Source of the DNA: Cupriavidus taiwanensis | GTDB taxonomy: Bacteria; Pseudomonadota; Gammaproteobacteria; Burkholderiales; Burkholderiaceae | Assembly: GCF_900249755.1 (NCBI RefSeq) | Contig: NZ_LT976854.1 | Span: forward strand, 62,001 to 126,000 | DNA: 64,000 bases | Reading direction: 5' to 3' | Shown here: positions 55,378 to 64,000 of the stretch, piece after piece | How the letters are laid out: each line of letters starts with the position of its first letter | Numbering within the stretch: position 1 is the stretch's first letter | Program-made: the position numbers and the translations under genes | Notes under the pieces: generated by a model | Databases searched by the model: none | Seen by the model: only the letters and a program-made list of their open reading frames with translations | Told to the model about the DNA's origin: nothing

Positions 55378-55503
55378 CTCCCTCTCCCGCGTGCGGGAGA
55401 GGGTTGGGGTGAGGGCAGGAGCTTCCACGAAGTGAAGGCCTTTCGCTATTGCCCGCGCCCGGCCCTCACCCCCGGCCCCTCTCCCGCAAGCGGGAGAGGG
55501 GAG
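55378..55503. repeat. REP-like paired palindromic element, unit 1
   Basis: A left arm (CCTCTCCCGC, GCGGGAGAGGG, GGGTGAGGGC) is followed by CCACGAAGTGAAGG and a spacer. A right arm (GGCCCTCACCCC, GCCCCTCTCCCGC, GCGGGAGAGGGG) is the inverted copy. The two arms make a long imperfect inverted repeat. Confidence 0.85.
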
Positions 55504-55555
55504 AAAACCCGCAGCGGCATCATTGCCTCGAGCCTTCCAAATTGCCGCTTGTGTA

Positions 55556-55679
55556 CTCCCTCTCCCGCTCGCGGAAGAGGGCCGGGGTGAGGGCGTGAGC
55601 ATCAACGAAGTGAAGGCCGTCGCAATTGCCACCGCCGGCCCTCACCCCCGGCCCCCCTCCCGCAAGCGGGCGAGGGGAG
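55556..55679. repeat. REP-like paired palindromic element, unit 2
   Basis: This has the same organisation as unit 1, in direct orientation 178 bp later, including CAACGAAGTGAAGG and the right arm. It ends beside the truncated AbiEii reading frame. Confidence 0.85.
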
Positions 55680-55709
55680 CAAACAGAGCGCGAGCGGAAA
55701 GCTTCCGGG

Positions 55710-55766
55710 TCAGGCCCGCTGACCTAACAGCCGCGCGCGCACCGACTCGGCGAGGTCGCCGGTCAT
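55710..55766 (-). pseudogene. Truncated AbiEii-like toxin gene (first 18 codons)
   Basis: On the minus strand an ATG at 55766 overlaps the stop of the AbiEi-like gene (ATGA), which is the usual AbiE operon junction. The frame encodes MTGDLAESVRARLLGQRA and then stops. SVRARLL is the characteristic start of AbiEii nucleotidyltransferase toxins. Nothing further of a toxin remains; REP-like elements follow. Confidence 0.5.
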
Positions 55767-56368
55767 TCGACAACCTCGAGATACGGGCGCATGACGTTGG
55801 CGACGCGGCAAAGCTTGGCATAGCGCCAGAGGTCGTCAGCCGATGCCTTCTGCTGTGCCCGCGCGTCCCTAAGGGCTTCCAGTGCCACGTCGAGCCCAAT
55901 CTTGTTGCGGTGCTTGAAGCAATCCGCCACCGTCCGCGCGGCGCTATAGACCCGCAGCGGAATCCCGTCGCGCTCGACCACGTCGATGCCTGCCGAGAAG
56001 ATATCGTCGGCAACCTGGATCATCTTGATCGGTGGGAAATCGATTCTTGGCGCATGACTGCCTCGCGGCATTGCAATCCAGACTTCGCGCGGAAGCTGCG
56101 TGGTCAGGCCATGGAACTGGAGCGCTGTCAGCAGGCAGAAGACCGCTTGCGGCACCCTGGTGGCAATGGCGGCCAGGCTCTCATGCTCGGAGCGTGGATC
56201 CTCTGACAGACGGTAGATGCCGCGATCGACTTTTTCGAGCAGGCCAGCGCCAACCATGCGGGTCAGGATGACGCGCGGGACTTCGATGCTGTCGAGATCG
56301 GCGGGGCGCAGCAGTCCTTTCCTGGAGGCCAGGTCAAGGACGCGTTGGGTTTGTCGGTTGTGCGGCAT
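55763..56368 (-). CDS. AbiEi-like antitoxin/transcriptional regulator
   Basis: This 201-residue protein has an N-terminal winged helix (LDLASRKGLLRPADLDSIEVPRVILTRMV, then GIYRLSED) and the AbiEi body (LAAIATRVPQAVFCLLTALQFHGLT, VYSAARTVADCFKHRNKIGLDVALEALRD). In type IV AbiE systems the antitoxin represses its operon and counteracts a nucleotidyltransferase toxin. Here the toxin is reduced to a few codons, so this antitoxin is solitary. The start is ATG 56368, close to a perfect inverted repeat. Confidence 0.85.
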   Translation of the reverse strand: MPHNRQTQRVLDLASRKGLLRPADLDSIEVPRVILTRMVGAGLLEKVDRGIYRLSEDPRSEHESLAAIATRVPQAVFCLLTALQFHGLTTQLPREVWIAMPRGSHAPRIDFPPIKMIQVADDIFSAGIDVVERDGIPLRVYSAARTVADCFKHRNKIGLDVALEALRDARAQQKASADDLWRYAKLCRVANVMRPYLEVVE

Positions 56369-56380
56369 GACGGCCACAGT

Positions 56381-56430
56381 ATGTTCCGTTTTTTCGTTGG
56401 TTTCAAGTAAGTGACGAAAAAACGGAACAT
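56381..56430. promoter_or_regulatory. Perfect 17-bp inverted repeat, AbiEi operator
   Basis: ATGTTCCGTTTTTTCGT (56381-56397) and its exact reverse complement (56414-56430) are separated by 16 bp, just upstream of the AbiEi-like start. AbiEi proteins bind such inverted repeats to repress their own promoter. Confidence 0.75.
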
Positions 56431-56501
56431 TCTCACGAGATACGTCGCGGCATGGTGAAAGCGCCGCTTCCCCGCAGAGGCCGGTCGTTCCCAGATGTGC
56501 C

Positions 56502-56963
56502 TTAACCGGCCGCCAAACTCACCCCACCCACCCCAGCCGCCGCCTTCCCATCCTTCCCATACAACCTCGCATCCCCGCCACTATGCTGGCGCAGCGCCTG
56601 AATGGCTTCGCGAGTGAAGTCGAGATGGGCGTCGACGACGGCGCCGTTCAACGCATTGGCATCGCGCGCAGTGCGGGCGGCAAAGATCAGCCCGCGCCAG
56701 GCATCGGCCACGGCCGGGTCGACCTGGCGCCCCAGCAGCTGGCCTTCGGCGCCGGCGCGCAGCCCCAGCGCGCCCATCTGCACTTCGCGGGCCTTGAGTT
56801 GGCGGGACAGGGCCTGGCCCAGTTCGACCTTGCGCGTCAGCAGTCCGCTCAGGGACTGGAAGTCGCCCCGCTTGAGGGCGTCGCGCTCTTCGGCGAGGAG
56901 TTGGCCGAAGGCCTGGATGCCTTCGGTTTCGCGCTGCAGGGACTGGATCAGGCTCTGGCTCAT
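56502..56963 (-). CDS. flgN: Flagellar hook-filament junction chaperone FlgN
   Basis: This 153-residue all-helical protein starts SLIQSLQRETEGIQAFGQLLAEERDALKRGDFQSL, the FlgN pattern. It is the export chaperone for FlgK and FlgL. It follows flgM at 5 bp on the same strand. Confidence 0.9.
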   Translation of the reverse strand: MSQSLIQSLQRETEGIQAFGQLLAEERDALKRGDFQSLSGLLTRKVELGQALSRQLKAREVQMGALGLRAGAEGQLLGRQVDPAVADAWRGLIFAARTARDANALNGAVVDAHLDFTREAIQALRQHSGGDARLYGKDGKAAAGVGGVSLAAG

Positions 56964-56968
56964 GATGT

Positions 56969-57280
56969 CTATTTGGCGTCGGCCTGGCCGAGCTCGCGCA
57001 GGGTGGCGAGCAGGCCGTCGGCAATCTTGCCCGGGTCGATCTTGATCCGGCCTTCGGCGATGGCCTGGCGGATCTCTTCGACCTTGGCGGTATCGATATC
57101 GTCGTCGGCCGGCTGGGCCAGGCGGGCGCTGATGTCGCGCACCTGCGCGGCCAGCGGGCTGACGCTCAGGCCGGCGGAGGGCGCGGCCGCGTCCGCGGCG
57201 GCCGCCGGGGCCTGGGGCCGGGCGGCGTCGCCAGCGGCGGCGTCGGCGGGCCGGGACGAGGTGGAGTGGTTGATCTTCAC
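56969..57280 (-). CDS. flgM: Anti-sigma-28 factor FlgM
   Basis: This 103-residue protein is disordered and Ala-rich at the N-terminus, with the FliA-binding C-terminal part (VEEIRQAIAEGRIKIDPGKIADGLLATLREL). It binds FliA until the hook is complete and is then exported. A FliA-like promoter precedes it, which gives autoregulation. Confidence 0.92.
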   Translation of the reverse strand: MKINHSTSSRPADAAAGDAARPQAPAAAADAAAPSAGLSVSPLAAQVRDISARLAQPADDDIDTAKVEEIRQAIAEGRIKIDPGKIADGLLATLRELGQADAK

Positions 57281-57308
57281 GGGGCGTTCCTTGCTGGTTT
57301 CCTATGGC

Positions 57309-57335
57309 ATTACGGACGCGCCGGCGAATTCTTTA
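57309..57335 (-). promoter_or_regulatory. FliA-type promoter of flgM-flgN
   Basis: On the minus strand TAAAGAAT (57335-57328), an 11-nt spacer and TCCGTAAT (57316-57309) fit the FliA pattern at exact spacing, with a weaker -10. It lies 29 bp before the flgM start. Confidence 0.5.
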
Positions 57336-57443
57336 GGGCGCCTGGCCCGGATTCGCTGCGCGGCGGCTGCGGCGGCATTTTCGCACGCGGCCTGCCCCGG
57401 ATTGCCAGCCTTTTCAGCCACGGTTACAGCACTTGAGGCACGG

Positions 57444-58229
57444 TCACTGCAGCACCACGGTGTCGCCGCTGCGCACCAGGCCGTTGACCACCTGGCCGCT
57501 GCGCAGGCGCACCTGCACCGTGTTGCCGGTGGCGGCGTCGGCCAGTACCTTGCCTTCGCTGGTGATCTGGAAGGCCTCGCCCTCCACCGCCACGGTGACG
57601 GTCTGGCCCTGGCGCACGGCGATGGCCTTGCGCAGCAGGTCGGTGCGCAGCGGCGAGCCGGCGGCGATGCGGTTGGCGGTGACGGCGCCGGCAAGCTGCG
57701 CCGGGTCGGTGATCACCGCGCGCGGCAGCGCGCCCAGGTCGCCCTGGCGGATTTCGATATCGGCCTGGCTGACCGGCTCGCCCGCGCCCAGCGCGCGCGC
57801 GGCGACGTAATAGTCGGTCAGCACCGAGACGCGCGCCTGCATGTAGCGCACCCAGGGCCGCTCGCCGCCGCAGCGCACGCCCACCGAGACGCGCCCCCAG
57901 GGCGAAGCGCCGGCGGGCAGGAACGGGTCGGGCGCGATGCATTCGGGTGCGCGCCCGCCTGACGGCGGCGCCACCTGCACGCTGACCTTGCCCGGCAGGC
58001 CGGCGGTCTGCTGCTGCAGGAAGCGCTCGACCGCCACGCGCGCGGGGTCCTCGGTGAACGGGCTGGCCGCGGCGTGGGCAGCGGTGCCGGCGCCGTGCGC
58101 CTGCATGGCCACCGGCGTGACCTGCGCCGGCGCGGCGCCGGCGGCGGCAGGGCCGGCCGCGCAGGCGGCCAGCAGGGCGCGGGCCAGGCGGCGGGCCAGG
58201 CAGCGGGCATTACGGCAATTCGGTTTCAT
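57444..58229 (-). CDS. flgA: Flagellar P-ring assembly chaperone FlgA
   Basis: This 261-residue protein has a signal peptide (LARALLAACAAGPAAAGA), an N-terminal domain with a conserved CGG region (RVSVGVRCGGERPWVRYMQARVSV) and the SAF domain (AGEPVSQADIEIRQGDL, AAGSPLRTDLLRK). It helps FlgI form the P ring. ATG 58229 after GGGAAG is preferred over the upstream start. It lies divergent from flgB. Confidence 0.9.
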   Translation of the reverse strand: MKPNCRNARCLARRLARALLAACAAGPAAAGAAPAQVTPVAMQAHGAGTAAHAAASPFTEDPARVAVERFLQQQTAGLPGKVSVQVAPPSGGRAPECIAPDPFLPAGASPWGRVSVGVRCGGERPWVRYMQARVSVLTDYYVAARALGAGEPVSQADIEIRQGDLGALPRAVITDPAQLAGAVTANRIAAGSPLRTDLLRKAIAVRQGQTVTVAVEGEAFQITSEGKVLADAATGNTVQVRLRSGQVVNGLVRSGDTVVLQ

Positions 58230-58462
58230 CTGGACTTCCCGGCAAGGACGGTGCGCCGCCCCGTGACTGGCCGCGCGCGCCGTATACATCTGGTATCGGG
58301 GCCCATTGTAGGCAGCGCCTCGCGCGCGGGCGGGCCGAAATGCGCGGATTTCCCGTCCTTATTCATCCGATTGGCGTGACAGCTCCCCGCCTAAGATGCC
58401 AACCCTGAAGAAGGCAGGTTCGCTCCGTTCTCGGGAGCGCATGGTCAGCAGGGAGATCCCAG

Positions 58463-58870
58463 ATGATTGACAGACTCGACGCGGCGCTACGCTTCCAGCA
58501 GGAAGCGCTGAGCCTGCGCAACCAGCGGCAGTCGGTGATTGCCTCGAACATCGCGCACGCGGATACGCCCGGCTACAAGGCGCGCGACTTTGATTTTTCC
58601 AGCACGCTGGCGCAGACCGTCGAGCGCGGCCACCGCAACGAGGGCATGTCGCTGTCGACCACGTCGGTGCGCCACCTGCCCGCGCAGGCGCCGGGACGCG
58701 AGGAATTCGACCTGGCCTACCGCATCCCGCTGCAGTCCAGCGTCGACGGCAACACCGTGGAAATGGACACCGAACGCGTGGCCTTCGCCGACAACGCCGT
58801 GCACTTCGAGTCCGGGCTGACGGTGATGAATTCCAAGATCAAGACCATGCTGGCCGCGATCCAGCAGTAA
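58463..58870 (+). CDS. flgB: Flagellar proximal rod protein FlgB
   Basis: This 135-residue rod subunit has the axial-protein N-motif ([21 protein letters not shown]) and C-terminal helix. A GGGAGATCC ribosome site precedes it. It is first in the flgBCDEFGHI operon, 233 bp from divergent flgA; the shared region should hold the FlhDC-dependent promoters. Confidence 0.95.
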   Translation: MIDRLDAALRFQQEALSLRNQRQSVIASNIAHADTPGYKARDFDFSSTLAQTVERGHRNEGMSLSTTSVRHLPAQAPGREEFDLAYRIPLQSSVDGNTVEMDTERVAFADNAVHFESGLTVMNSKIKTMLAAIQQ

Positions 58871-58886
58871 CCGCAAGAGCGAACCC

Positions 58887-59294
58887 ATGCCGGCAATGAA
58901 CATCTTCGACGTCGCGGGCTCGGCAATGGCCGCGCAGTCGCAACGCATGAACGTGACCGCGTCCAACCTGGCCAACGCCGACAGCGTGGTCAGCCCCGAC
59001 GGGCAAGCCTACCGCGCCAAGCAGGTGGTGTTCGGCATGGCGCCCACGCCGGGCCAGACCGATATCGGCGGCGTGCAGGTGCGGGGCGTCAGCGAAGACC
59101 CGTCGCCCCCGCGCATGGTGCACAACCCCACGCATCCGATGGCCAATGCGCAGGGCTACGTGGTGATGCCCAACGTCAACCCGGTGGAGGAGATGGTCAA
59201 CATGATCTCGGCCTCGCGCTCCTACCAGGCCAACGTGGAAGTGCTCAACACCGCCAAGAACATGATGCTCAAGACGCTGACGATCGGCCAGTGA
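58887..59294 (+). CDS. flgC: Flagellar proximal rod protein FlgC
   Basis: This 135-residue rod subunit has [27 protein letters not shown] at the N-terminus and the C-terminal heptad region [26 protein letters not shown]. The start could be 58887 or 58896. It follows flgB by 16 bp. Confidence 0.95.
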   Translation: MPAMNIFDVAGSAMAAQSQRMNVTASNLANADSVVSPDGQAYRAKQVVFGMAPTPGQTDIGGVQVRGVSEDPSPPRMVHNPTHPMANAQGYVVMPNVNPVEEMVNMISASRSYQANVEVLNTAKNMMLKTLTIGQ

Positions 59295-59349
59295 CACGCC
59301 CCGGCCCACACCGGCAACGCCTCCACCCGCACGCAGACCAACACAAGAC

Positions 59350-60015
59350 ATGACCACCACCTCCGCGGTAGGCAGCAACACGCAAGGCATCAACGACGCC
59401 CTGAAAAGCGGCAGCGCCAGCGCGTCCGAGCTGCAGAACAACTTCCTGACCATGCTCGTCACGCAGATGAACAACCAGGATCCGCTCAACCCGATGGACA
59501 ACGCGCAGCTGACCTCGCAGCTGGCGCAGATCAGCACGGTCAGCGGCATGCAGACCATGAACGCCACGTTGTCGCAGCTGCTGTCGCAGGTCAGCGCCAG
59601 CCGCGCGATGGATTCGGCCGCGCTGATCGGCCGTACCGTGATGGTGCCGGGCAAGCTGGTGTCGGTCGAAGGCGGCGTGCCGGGCAAGATCGGCGTGGAC
59701 CTGCCGTCGACCGCGGAGGCGGTCACCGTCGACGTGCTCGACAAGGACGGCAACGTGGTGCGCACCATCGACATGAAGGGCCAGACCGCGGGCGTGCACA
59801 ACGTCGAATGGGACGGCAAGAACAACGCCGGCGTGGTCGTGGCCGATGGCGACTACACCTTCAAGGTCACCGCCACCGCCAACGGCACCTCGGTGCAGCC
59901 GGTGGCGCTGGTCTACGGCAAGGTGCAGAGCATCAGCGGCGACGCCAGCGGCGTGCTGGTGGACCTGGGCGACGGCCAGACCGCCAACGTCGACGACGTG
60001 CGCCGCATTCTCTAA
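59350..60015 (+). CDS. flgD: Flagellar hook cap FlgD
   Basis: This 221-residue hook-scaffolding protein has the export/cap region LQNNFLTMLVTQMNNQDPLNPMDNAQLTSQLAQ. Its C-terminal FlgD Ig/tudor-like part contains NVEWDGKNNAGVVVADGDYTFKV. It is needed for FlgE assembly and is then replaced by FlgK. Confidence 0.95.
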   Translation: MTTTSAVGSNTQGINDALKSGSASASELQNNFLTMLVTQMNNQDPLNPMDNAQLTSQLAQISTVSGMQTMNATLSQLLSQVSASRAMDSAALIGRTVMVPGKLVSVEGGVPGKIGVDLPSTAEAVTVDVLDKDGNVVRTIDMKGQTAGVHNVEWDGKNNAGVVVADGDYTFKVTATANGTSVQPVALVYGKVQSISGDASGVLVDLGDGQTANVDDVRRIL

Positions 60016-60091
60016 TACGCAGATACGCAGGTGCCGGCAGCGCGCACGCGCGGGCCGGCTTCAACCACAGCCTAGTCAAAAGGAAGCAATC

Positions 60092-61318
60092 ATGGGTTTC
60101 GGTCAAGGGGTAAGCGGCCTGAACGCCGCCGCGTCCAACCTGGACGTGATCGGCAACAACATCGCCAACGCCAACACGGTTGGCTACAAGCAATCGGCCG
60201 CGCAGTTCGCCGATGTCTACGCCGGCACCAAAATCGGCCTGGGCGTGCGCGTGAACTCGGTGGTGCAGTCGTTCAACCAGGGCAATATCGAGGCCTCGGG
60301 CCGCTCGCTGGACGTGGCCATCACCAACGGCAACGGCTTCTTCCGCCTGACCAGCCCGGAAGGCGCGGTCTACTACTCGCGCAACGGCCAGTTCCAGCGC
60401 CAGGAAGACGGCCGCATCACCAATATGCAGGGCCTGCAGGTGACGGGCTATCCGGCGGGCGTGGCCGGCGGCGCGGGCGTGCAGCCGCAGCCGCTGGTGA
60501 TCAGCAACGCGCAGATGGAGCCGCGCGCCACCAGCAGCATCACCGCCCAGTTCCAGCTGGATTCGCGCGCCACCGTGCCGACGCAGGCGTTTGCCAGCTC
60601 GGCCGGCGTGCCGCCGACCAGCAATATGTTCAACTACAGCACGGCGATCAACGTCTATGACTCGCTGGGCAACAAGCAGCAGCTGATGGCGTACTTCGCC
60701 AAGTCGGCTGGTGCGCCGACCGTCGCGGGCGGCACCGACTGGCAGATGTACGTGACCGATGTCAACGGCAACGCGGTTGGCGGTGCGCCGGTCACGCTGT
60801 CGTTCGACAACGCCGGCGCAATGCAGGCGCCGGGTGCGGGCGCGGTCACGCTGACCCAGCCGGCGGCCAACGGTGCGCAGGCCATGGCCATGCGCCTGGA
60901 CCTGACCGGCACCACCCAGTTCGGCGCCGACAACGACGTCAAGCAGCTCAGCCAGAACGGCTACACCTCGGGCAGCCTGCTGGGCTTCTCGGTCAATGGC
61001 GACGGCACCATCACCGGCAACTACTCCAACGAGCAGACCAAGCCGCTGGGGCAGATCGTGATGGCCGCGTTCGGCAATGTCGAAGGCCTGAAGCCGGAGG
61101 GCGACAACGTGTGGTCCGCCACCGGCGCTTCCGGCCAGCCGCTGGTCGGCGTGGCCGGCGGCAGCATGGGCACGCTGCGCTCGAACGCGGTGGAAGCCTC
61201 CAACGTGGACCTGTCCGGCCAGCTGGTGAACCTGATCGTGGCGCAGCGCAACTACCAGGCCAACGCGCAGACCATCAAGGCGCAGGACACGGTCATGCAG
61301 ACCCTGGTCAACCTGTGA
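60092..61318 (+). CDS. flgE: Flagellar hook protein FlgE
   Basis: This 408-residue hook subunit starts GFGQGVSGLNAAASNLDVIGNNIANANTVGYK and ends in the axial helix (VNLIVAQRNYQANAQTIKAQDTVMQTL), with variable surface domains between. AAGGAAG precedes ATG 60092. It is a normal length for a FlgE hook monomer. Confidence 0.96.
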   Translation: MGFGQGVSGLNAAASNLDVIGNNIANANTVGYKQSAAQFADVYAGTKIGLGVRVNSVVQSFNQGNIEASGRSLDVAITNGNGFFRLTSPEGAVYYSRNGQFQRQEDGRITNMQGLQVTGYPAGVAGGAGVQPQPLVISNAQMEPRATSSITAQFQLDSRATVPTQAFASSAGVPPTSNMFNYSTAINVYDSLGNKQQLMAYFAKSAGAPTVAGGTDWQMYVTDVNGNAVGGAPVTLSFDNAGAMQAPGAGAVTLTQPAANGAQAMAMRLDLTGTTQFGADNDVKQLSQNGYTSGSLLGFSVNGDGTITGNYSNEQTKPLGQIVMAAFGNVEGLKPEGDNVWSATGASGQPLVGVAGGSMGTLRSNAVEASNVDLSGQLVNLIVAQRNYQANAQTIKAQDTVMQTLVNL

Positions 61319-61344
61319 CCGCCACGCTGAGCTGAGCCGCCGCC

Positions 61345-62088
61345 ATGGACCGCATGATCTACACCGCCCTGTCGGGCGCCAAGCAGATACTCGACCAGCA
61401 AGCGGCGGTATCGAACAACCTGGCCAACGTGTCGACGCCGGCCTTCCGCGCGCAGGTCAACCTGTACCGCGCGGTGCCGGTGGTCGGGCCGGAAGCGGGC
61501 ACGCGCACCTTCGCGCTGGCCTCGACCCCCGGTGCCGACATGCGCGCCGGCCCGCTGACCTACACCGGCCGCACGCTCGACGTAGCGCTGCAGGGCAATG
61601 GTTGGCTGGTAGTGCAGGCGCCCGACGGCACCGAGGCCTACACCCGCGCCGGCGCGCTGCAGGTGGCGCAGGACGGCCAGGTGCAGACCCTCTCCGGCCT
61701 GCCGGTGATGGGCGACGGCGGTCCGCTGGCGGTGCCGCCGGGCTCGCAGGTGACCATCGGCACCGACGGCACCATCACCGCGCGCGGCCCCGGCGAAGCC
61801 TCGGCCGGCCTGGCGCAGGTGGGCCGGCTGCGCGTGGTCAATCCGCCCAACGACGCCATCGCCCGCGGCGATGACGGCCTGTTCCGCCTGCGCCCCGGCG
61901 CGCAGCCGCTCGAGGCCGATCCCACCGTGCGCGTGATTTCCGGCGCGCTGGAGGGAAGCAACGTCAACCCGACCGAAGCCATGGTCGAGATGATCGCCAA
62001 TGCGCGCCGCTTCGAGATGCAGATGAAGATGATCCAGGGCGCCGACGGCAACGAGCAGCGCGCCAACCAGCTGCTGTCGACCAACTGA
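61345..62088 (+). CDS. flgF: Flagellar proximal rod protein FlgF
   Basis: This 247-residue protein starts [37 protein letters not shown], the FlgF start, and ends with the rod helix (NVNPTEAMVEMIANARRFEMQMKMIQGAD). It follows flgE by 26 bp. Confidence 0.95.
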   Translation: MDRMIYTALSGAKQILDQQAAVSNNLANVSTPAFRAQVNLYRAVPVVGPEAGTRTFALASTPGADMRAGPLTYTGRTLDVALQGNGWLVVQAPDGTEAYTRAGALQVAQDGQVQTLSGLPVMGDGGPLAVPPGSQVTIGTDGTITARGPGEASAGLAQVGRLRVVNPPNDAIARGDDGLFRLRPGAQPLEADPTVRVISGALEGSNVNPTEAMVEMIANARRFEMQMKMIQGADGNEQRANQLLSTN

Positions 62089-62148
62089 ACTGAATGACCG
62101 GCCGGCACGGCGTGACCGTGCCGGCCCCGCACCCACGCAAGGACCCAC

Positions 62149-62934
62149 ATGATCCGCTCTCTCTGGATTGCCAAGACCGGCCTCGATGCGCAGCAGACGC
62201 AGATGGACGTGATCTCGAACAACCTGGCCAACGTCTCGACCAACGGCTTCAAGCGCGGCCGCGCGGTGTTCGAGGAACTGATGTACCAGACCATCCGCCA
62301 GCCCGGCGCGTTGTCGTCGGACCAGACCACGCTGCCTTCCGGCATGCAGCTGGGCACCGGCGTGCGCCCCGTGGCCACCGAGCGCATCCACACGCAAGGC
62401 AATCCGCAGCAGACCGGCAATGCCAAGGACGTGGCCATCCTGGGCCAGGGCTTCTTCCAGGTGGCGCTGCCCGACGGCACCACCGCCTACACCCGCGACG
62501 GCTCGTTCCAGGTGGACCAGAACGGCCAGCTGGTGACTTCCAGCGGCTTCGTGATCCAGCCCGCCATCACCATCCCGGCCAACACGCTGTCGCTGACGGT
62601 CGGTCGCGACGGCACGGTGTCGGTGACGCAGCCTGGCTCCAGCGCCAACGTGCAGGTGGGGCAGCTGCAGCTGGCCACCTTCATGAACCCGGCCGGCCTG
62701 GAAAGCATGGGCGAAAACCTGTACGTGCAGACCGATGCCTCGGGCGCGCCCAACACCACCGTGCCGGGCCTGAACGGCGCGGGCGTGGTGCAGCAGAACT
62801 ATGTCGAGGCCTCCAACGTGAACGTGGTCGAGGAACTGGTCAGCATGATCCAGACCCAGCGCGCGTACGAGATCAACAGCAAGGCGGTGCAGGCATCGGA
62901 CCAGATGCTGCAGCGCCTGGCGCAGCTGGGTTGA
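62149..62934 (+). CDS. flgG: Flagellar distal rod protein FlgG
   Basis: This 261-residue distal rod subunit has [46 protein letters not shown] and the C-terminal [30 protein letters not shown]. Its length matches that expected for the periplasm-spanning rod. Confidence 0.96.
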   Translation: MIRSLWIAKTGLDAQQTQMDVISNNLANVSTNGFKRGRAVFEELMYQTIRQPGALSSDQTTLPSGMQLGTGVRPVATERIHTQGNPQQTGNAKDVAILGQGFFQVALPDGTTAYTRDGSFQVDQNGQLVTSSGFVIQPAITIPANTLSLTVGRDGTVSVTQPGSSANVQVGQLQLATFMNPAGLESMGENLYVQTDASGAPNTTVPGLNGAGVVQQNYVEASNVNVVEELVSMIQTQRAYEINSKAVQASDQMLQRLAQLG

Positions 62935-62945
62935 TTGGTGTGAAC

Positions 62946-63644
62946 ATGGCCACCTTGCTTTCCCGCCTGGGCGCGCGCGCGCTGGTTTGCCTGGCCGGCG
63001 CGGCAATGCTGGCCACGAGCGGCTGCGCGCTGATGCCGCGCGAGCCGCTGGTGCAGATGCCCACGACGGCACGCGCCGAGCCGCGCCCGATGGGGCCGGC
63101 TTCCGGATCGATCTACCAGTCGTCGTACGCCGGCAATCCGCTGTTCGAGGACCGCCGCCCGCGCAACGTGGGCGACATCCTGACGATCCTGATCACCGAG
63201 AACGTCAACGCCAGCAAGAACTCCGGCACCAATACCAGCCGCACCGGCAACGCCGCGCTGGCGTTCGACGCGGTGCCGCGCGCGCTGGGCGGCCTGTTCG
63301 GCAGCAGCCAGAACGCCAATATGAACGGTGCCAACACCATGAAGGCGAGCGGCGGCGCCAGCGCGGCCAACACCTTCAACGGCACCATCACCGTGACCGT
63401 GCTGGAAGTGCTGGCCAACGGCAACCTGGTGGTCTCCGGCGAAAAGCAGATGGCGATCAACCAGGGCGCCGAGTTCATCCGCTTCTCGGGCGTGGTCAAC
63501 CCCCGCACCATCACCGGCGACAACGCCGTGCTGTCGACGCAGGTCGCCGATGCGCGCATCGAATACACCGCCAAGGGCGTGATCGACGAAGCGCAGAACA
63601 TGGGCTGGCTGCAGCGCTTCTTCCTCAATGTTTCTCCGTTCTGA
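62946..63644 (+). CDS. flgH: Flagellar L-ring lipoprotein FlgH
   Basis: This 232-residue outer-membrane protein has a lipoprotein signal with lipobox LATSGC. Its L-ring domain carries [30 protein letters not shown] and the end [22 protein letters not shown]. The start is ATG 62946; GTG 62940 is an alternative. The longer upstream frame overlaps flgG. Confidence 0.95.
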   Translation: MATLLSRLGARALVCLAGAAMLATSGCALMPREPLVQMPTTARAEPRPMGPASGSIYQSSYAGNPLFEDRRPRNVGDILTILITENVNASKNSGTNTSRTGNAALAFDAVPRALGGLFGSSQNANMNGANTMKASGGASAANTFNGTITVTVLEVLANGNLVVSGEKQMAINQGAEFIRFSGVVNPRTITGDNAVLSTQVADARIEYTAKGVIDEAQNMGWLQRFFLNVSPF

Positions 63645-63651
63645 CCGCGCC

Positions 63652-64000
63652 ATGTCTGCCCAGATGCTCGCTCGTTTCCTGTCCCGCCTGCTGCGGCTGA
63701 CCATGGTCAGCCTGGCGCTGGGCGTGGCCTTCGGTGCCTTTGCCACCAGCGCCAAGGCCGAACGCCTGAAAAACCTGGCCACCTTCCAGGGCGTGCGCGA
63801 GAACCCGCTGGTCGGCTACGGCCTGGTGGTGGGGCTGGACAACACCGGCGACCAGACCATGCAGACTCCGTTCACCACGCAGAGCCTGACCAACATGCTG
63901 TCGCAGCTGGGGATCACGCTGCCGGCCGGCAAGAACATGCAGCTCAAGAACGTCGCGGCGGTGATGGTGACCGCGTCGCTGCCCGCGTTCGCGCAGCCCG
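63652..64000 (+). CDS. flgI: Flagellar P-ring protein FlgI, 5' part
   Basis: About 116 residues are visible before the right edge. A signal peptide ([24 protein letters not shown]) is followed by the FlgI start [33 protein letters not shown] and [18 protein letters not shown]. It follows flgH by 7 bp. FlgI forms the periplasmic P ring around the rod with the help of FlgA. Confidence 0.95.
   Translation, partial: MSAQMLARFLSRLLRLTMVSLALGVAFGAFATSAKAERLKNLATFQGVRENPLVGYGLVVGLDNTGDQTMQTPFTTQSLTNMLSQLGITLPAGKNMQLKNVAAVMVTASLPAFAQP

Noticed and set aside
1..64000. CRISPR arrays, rRNA, tRNA, complete insertion sequences
   Set aside because: No regularly spaced repeats, tRNA-like cloverleaf or transposase with terminal repeats was found by eye; tRNAscan-SE and ISfinder would be decisive.

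Overview
The window is about 67% GC and reads as a Cupriavidus/Ralstonia-type betaproteobacterium (Burkholderiales). The evidence is an flhDC-controlled motility regulon, a short beta-type H-NS protein, a long-form isocitrate lyase and long leader regions with FliA-type promoters. No replication origin, rRNA or tRNA was seen. I cannot say from the sequence alone which replicon this is, although this locus type lies on the second chromosome in known Cupriavidus genomes.

Region 1 (1-12959) is metabolic. It starts with a sugar-acid catabolic cluster: a PdxA-family dehydrogenase (cut by the left edge), an enolase-superfamily acid-sugar dehydratase, a LysR regulator, an IlvD/Edd dehydratase and an MFS carrier. 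Small conserved genes, a lipoprotein hydrolase, a PadR regulator, an NTF2-like/nitronate monooxygenase pair, a catalytically degenerate tyrosine recombinase and galE follow.

Region 2 (13046-33210) is the motility and chemotaxis block. An H-NS gene precedes a TarH-type chemoreceptor, an EAL protein, a CheY-like protein, CheW, Aer and a second chemoreceptor. After these come flhDC (both genes with TTG starts), motAB, cheA, cheW, cheR, cheD, cheB, cheY and cheZ. FliA-like promoters precede the first receptor and the receiver/cheW/aer group.

Region 3 (33.2-45.6 kb) is an accessory island of lower GC that interrupts the motility locus. It holds half of a REP-like element, a candidate C4-type antisense RNA with its target, and a small gene. 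It also holds a protein with a C-terminal PD-(D/E)XK-like motif, a 947-residue nuclease-STAND-SEC-C protein, a DUF4365-type protein and a Gabija-like pair (OLD-family ATPase/TOPRIM plus UvrD-like helicase). This is the best candidate for a little-described system, probably anti-phage.

Region 4 (45665-64000) begins with isocitrate lyase, under a 20-bp perfect palindrome, and then returns to the flagellum. The order is flhB, flhA, flhF, flhG, fliA, flhE, then paired REP-like repeats and a decayed AbiE toxin-antitoxin locus with an intact antitoxin and operator. Next comes flgA-flgM-flgN on the minus strand (a FliA-like promoter lies before flgM), and finally flgBCDEFGH and the start of flgI on the plus strand.

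Together the motility genes form a hierarchy. FlhDC activates the basal body and export genes, FlgM holds FliA until the hook is complete, and FliA then switches on receptors and chemotaxis.
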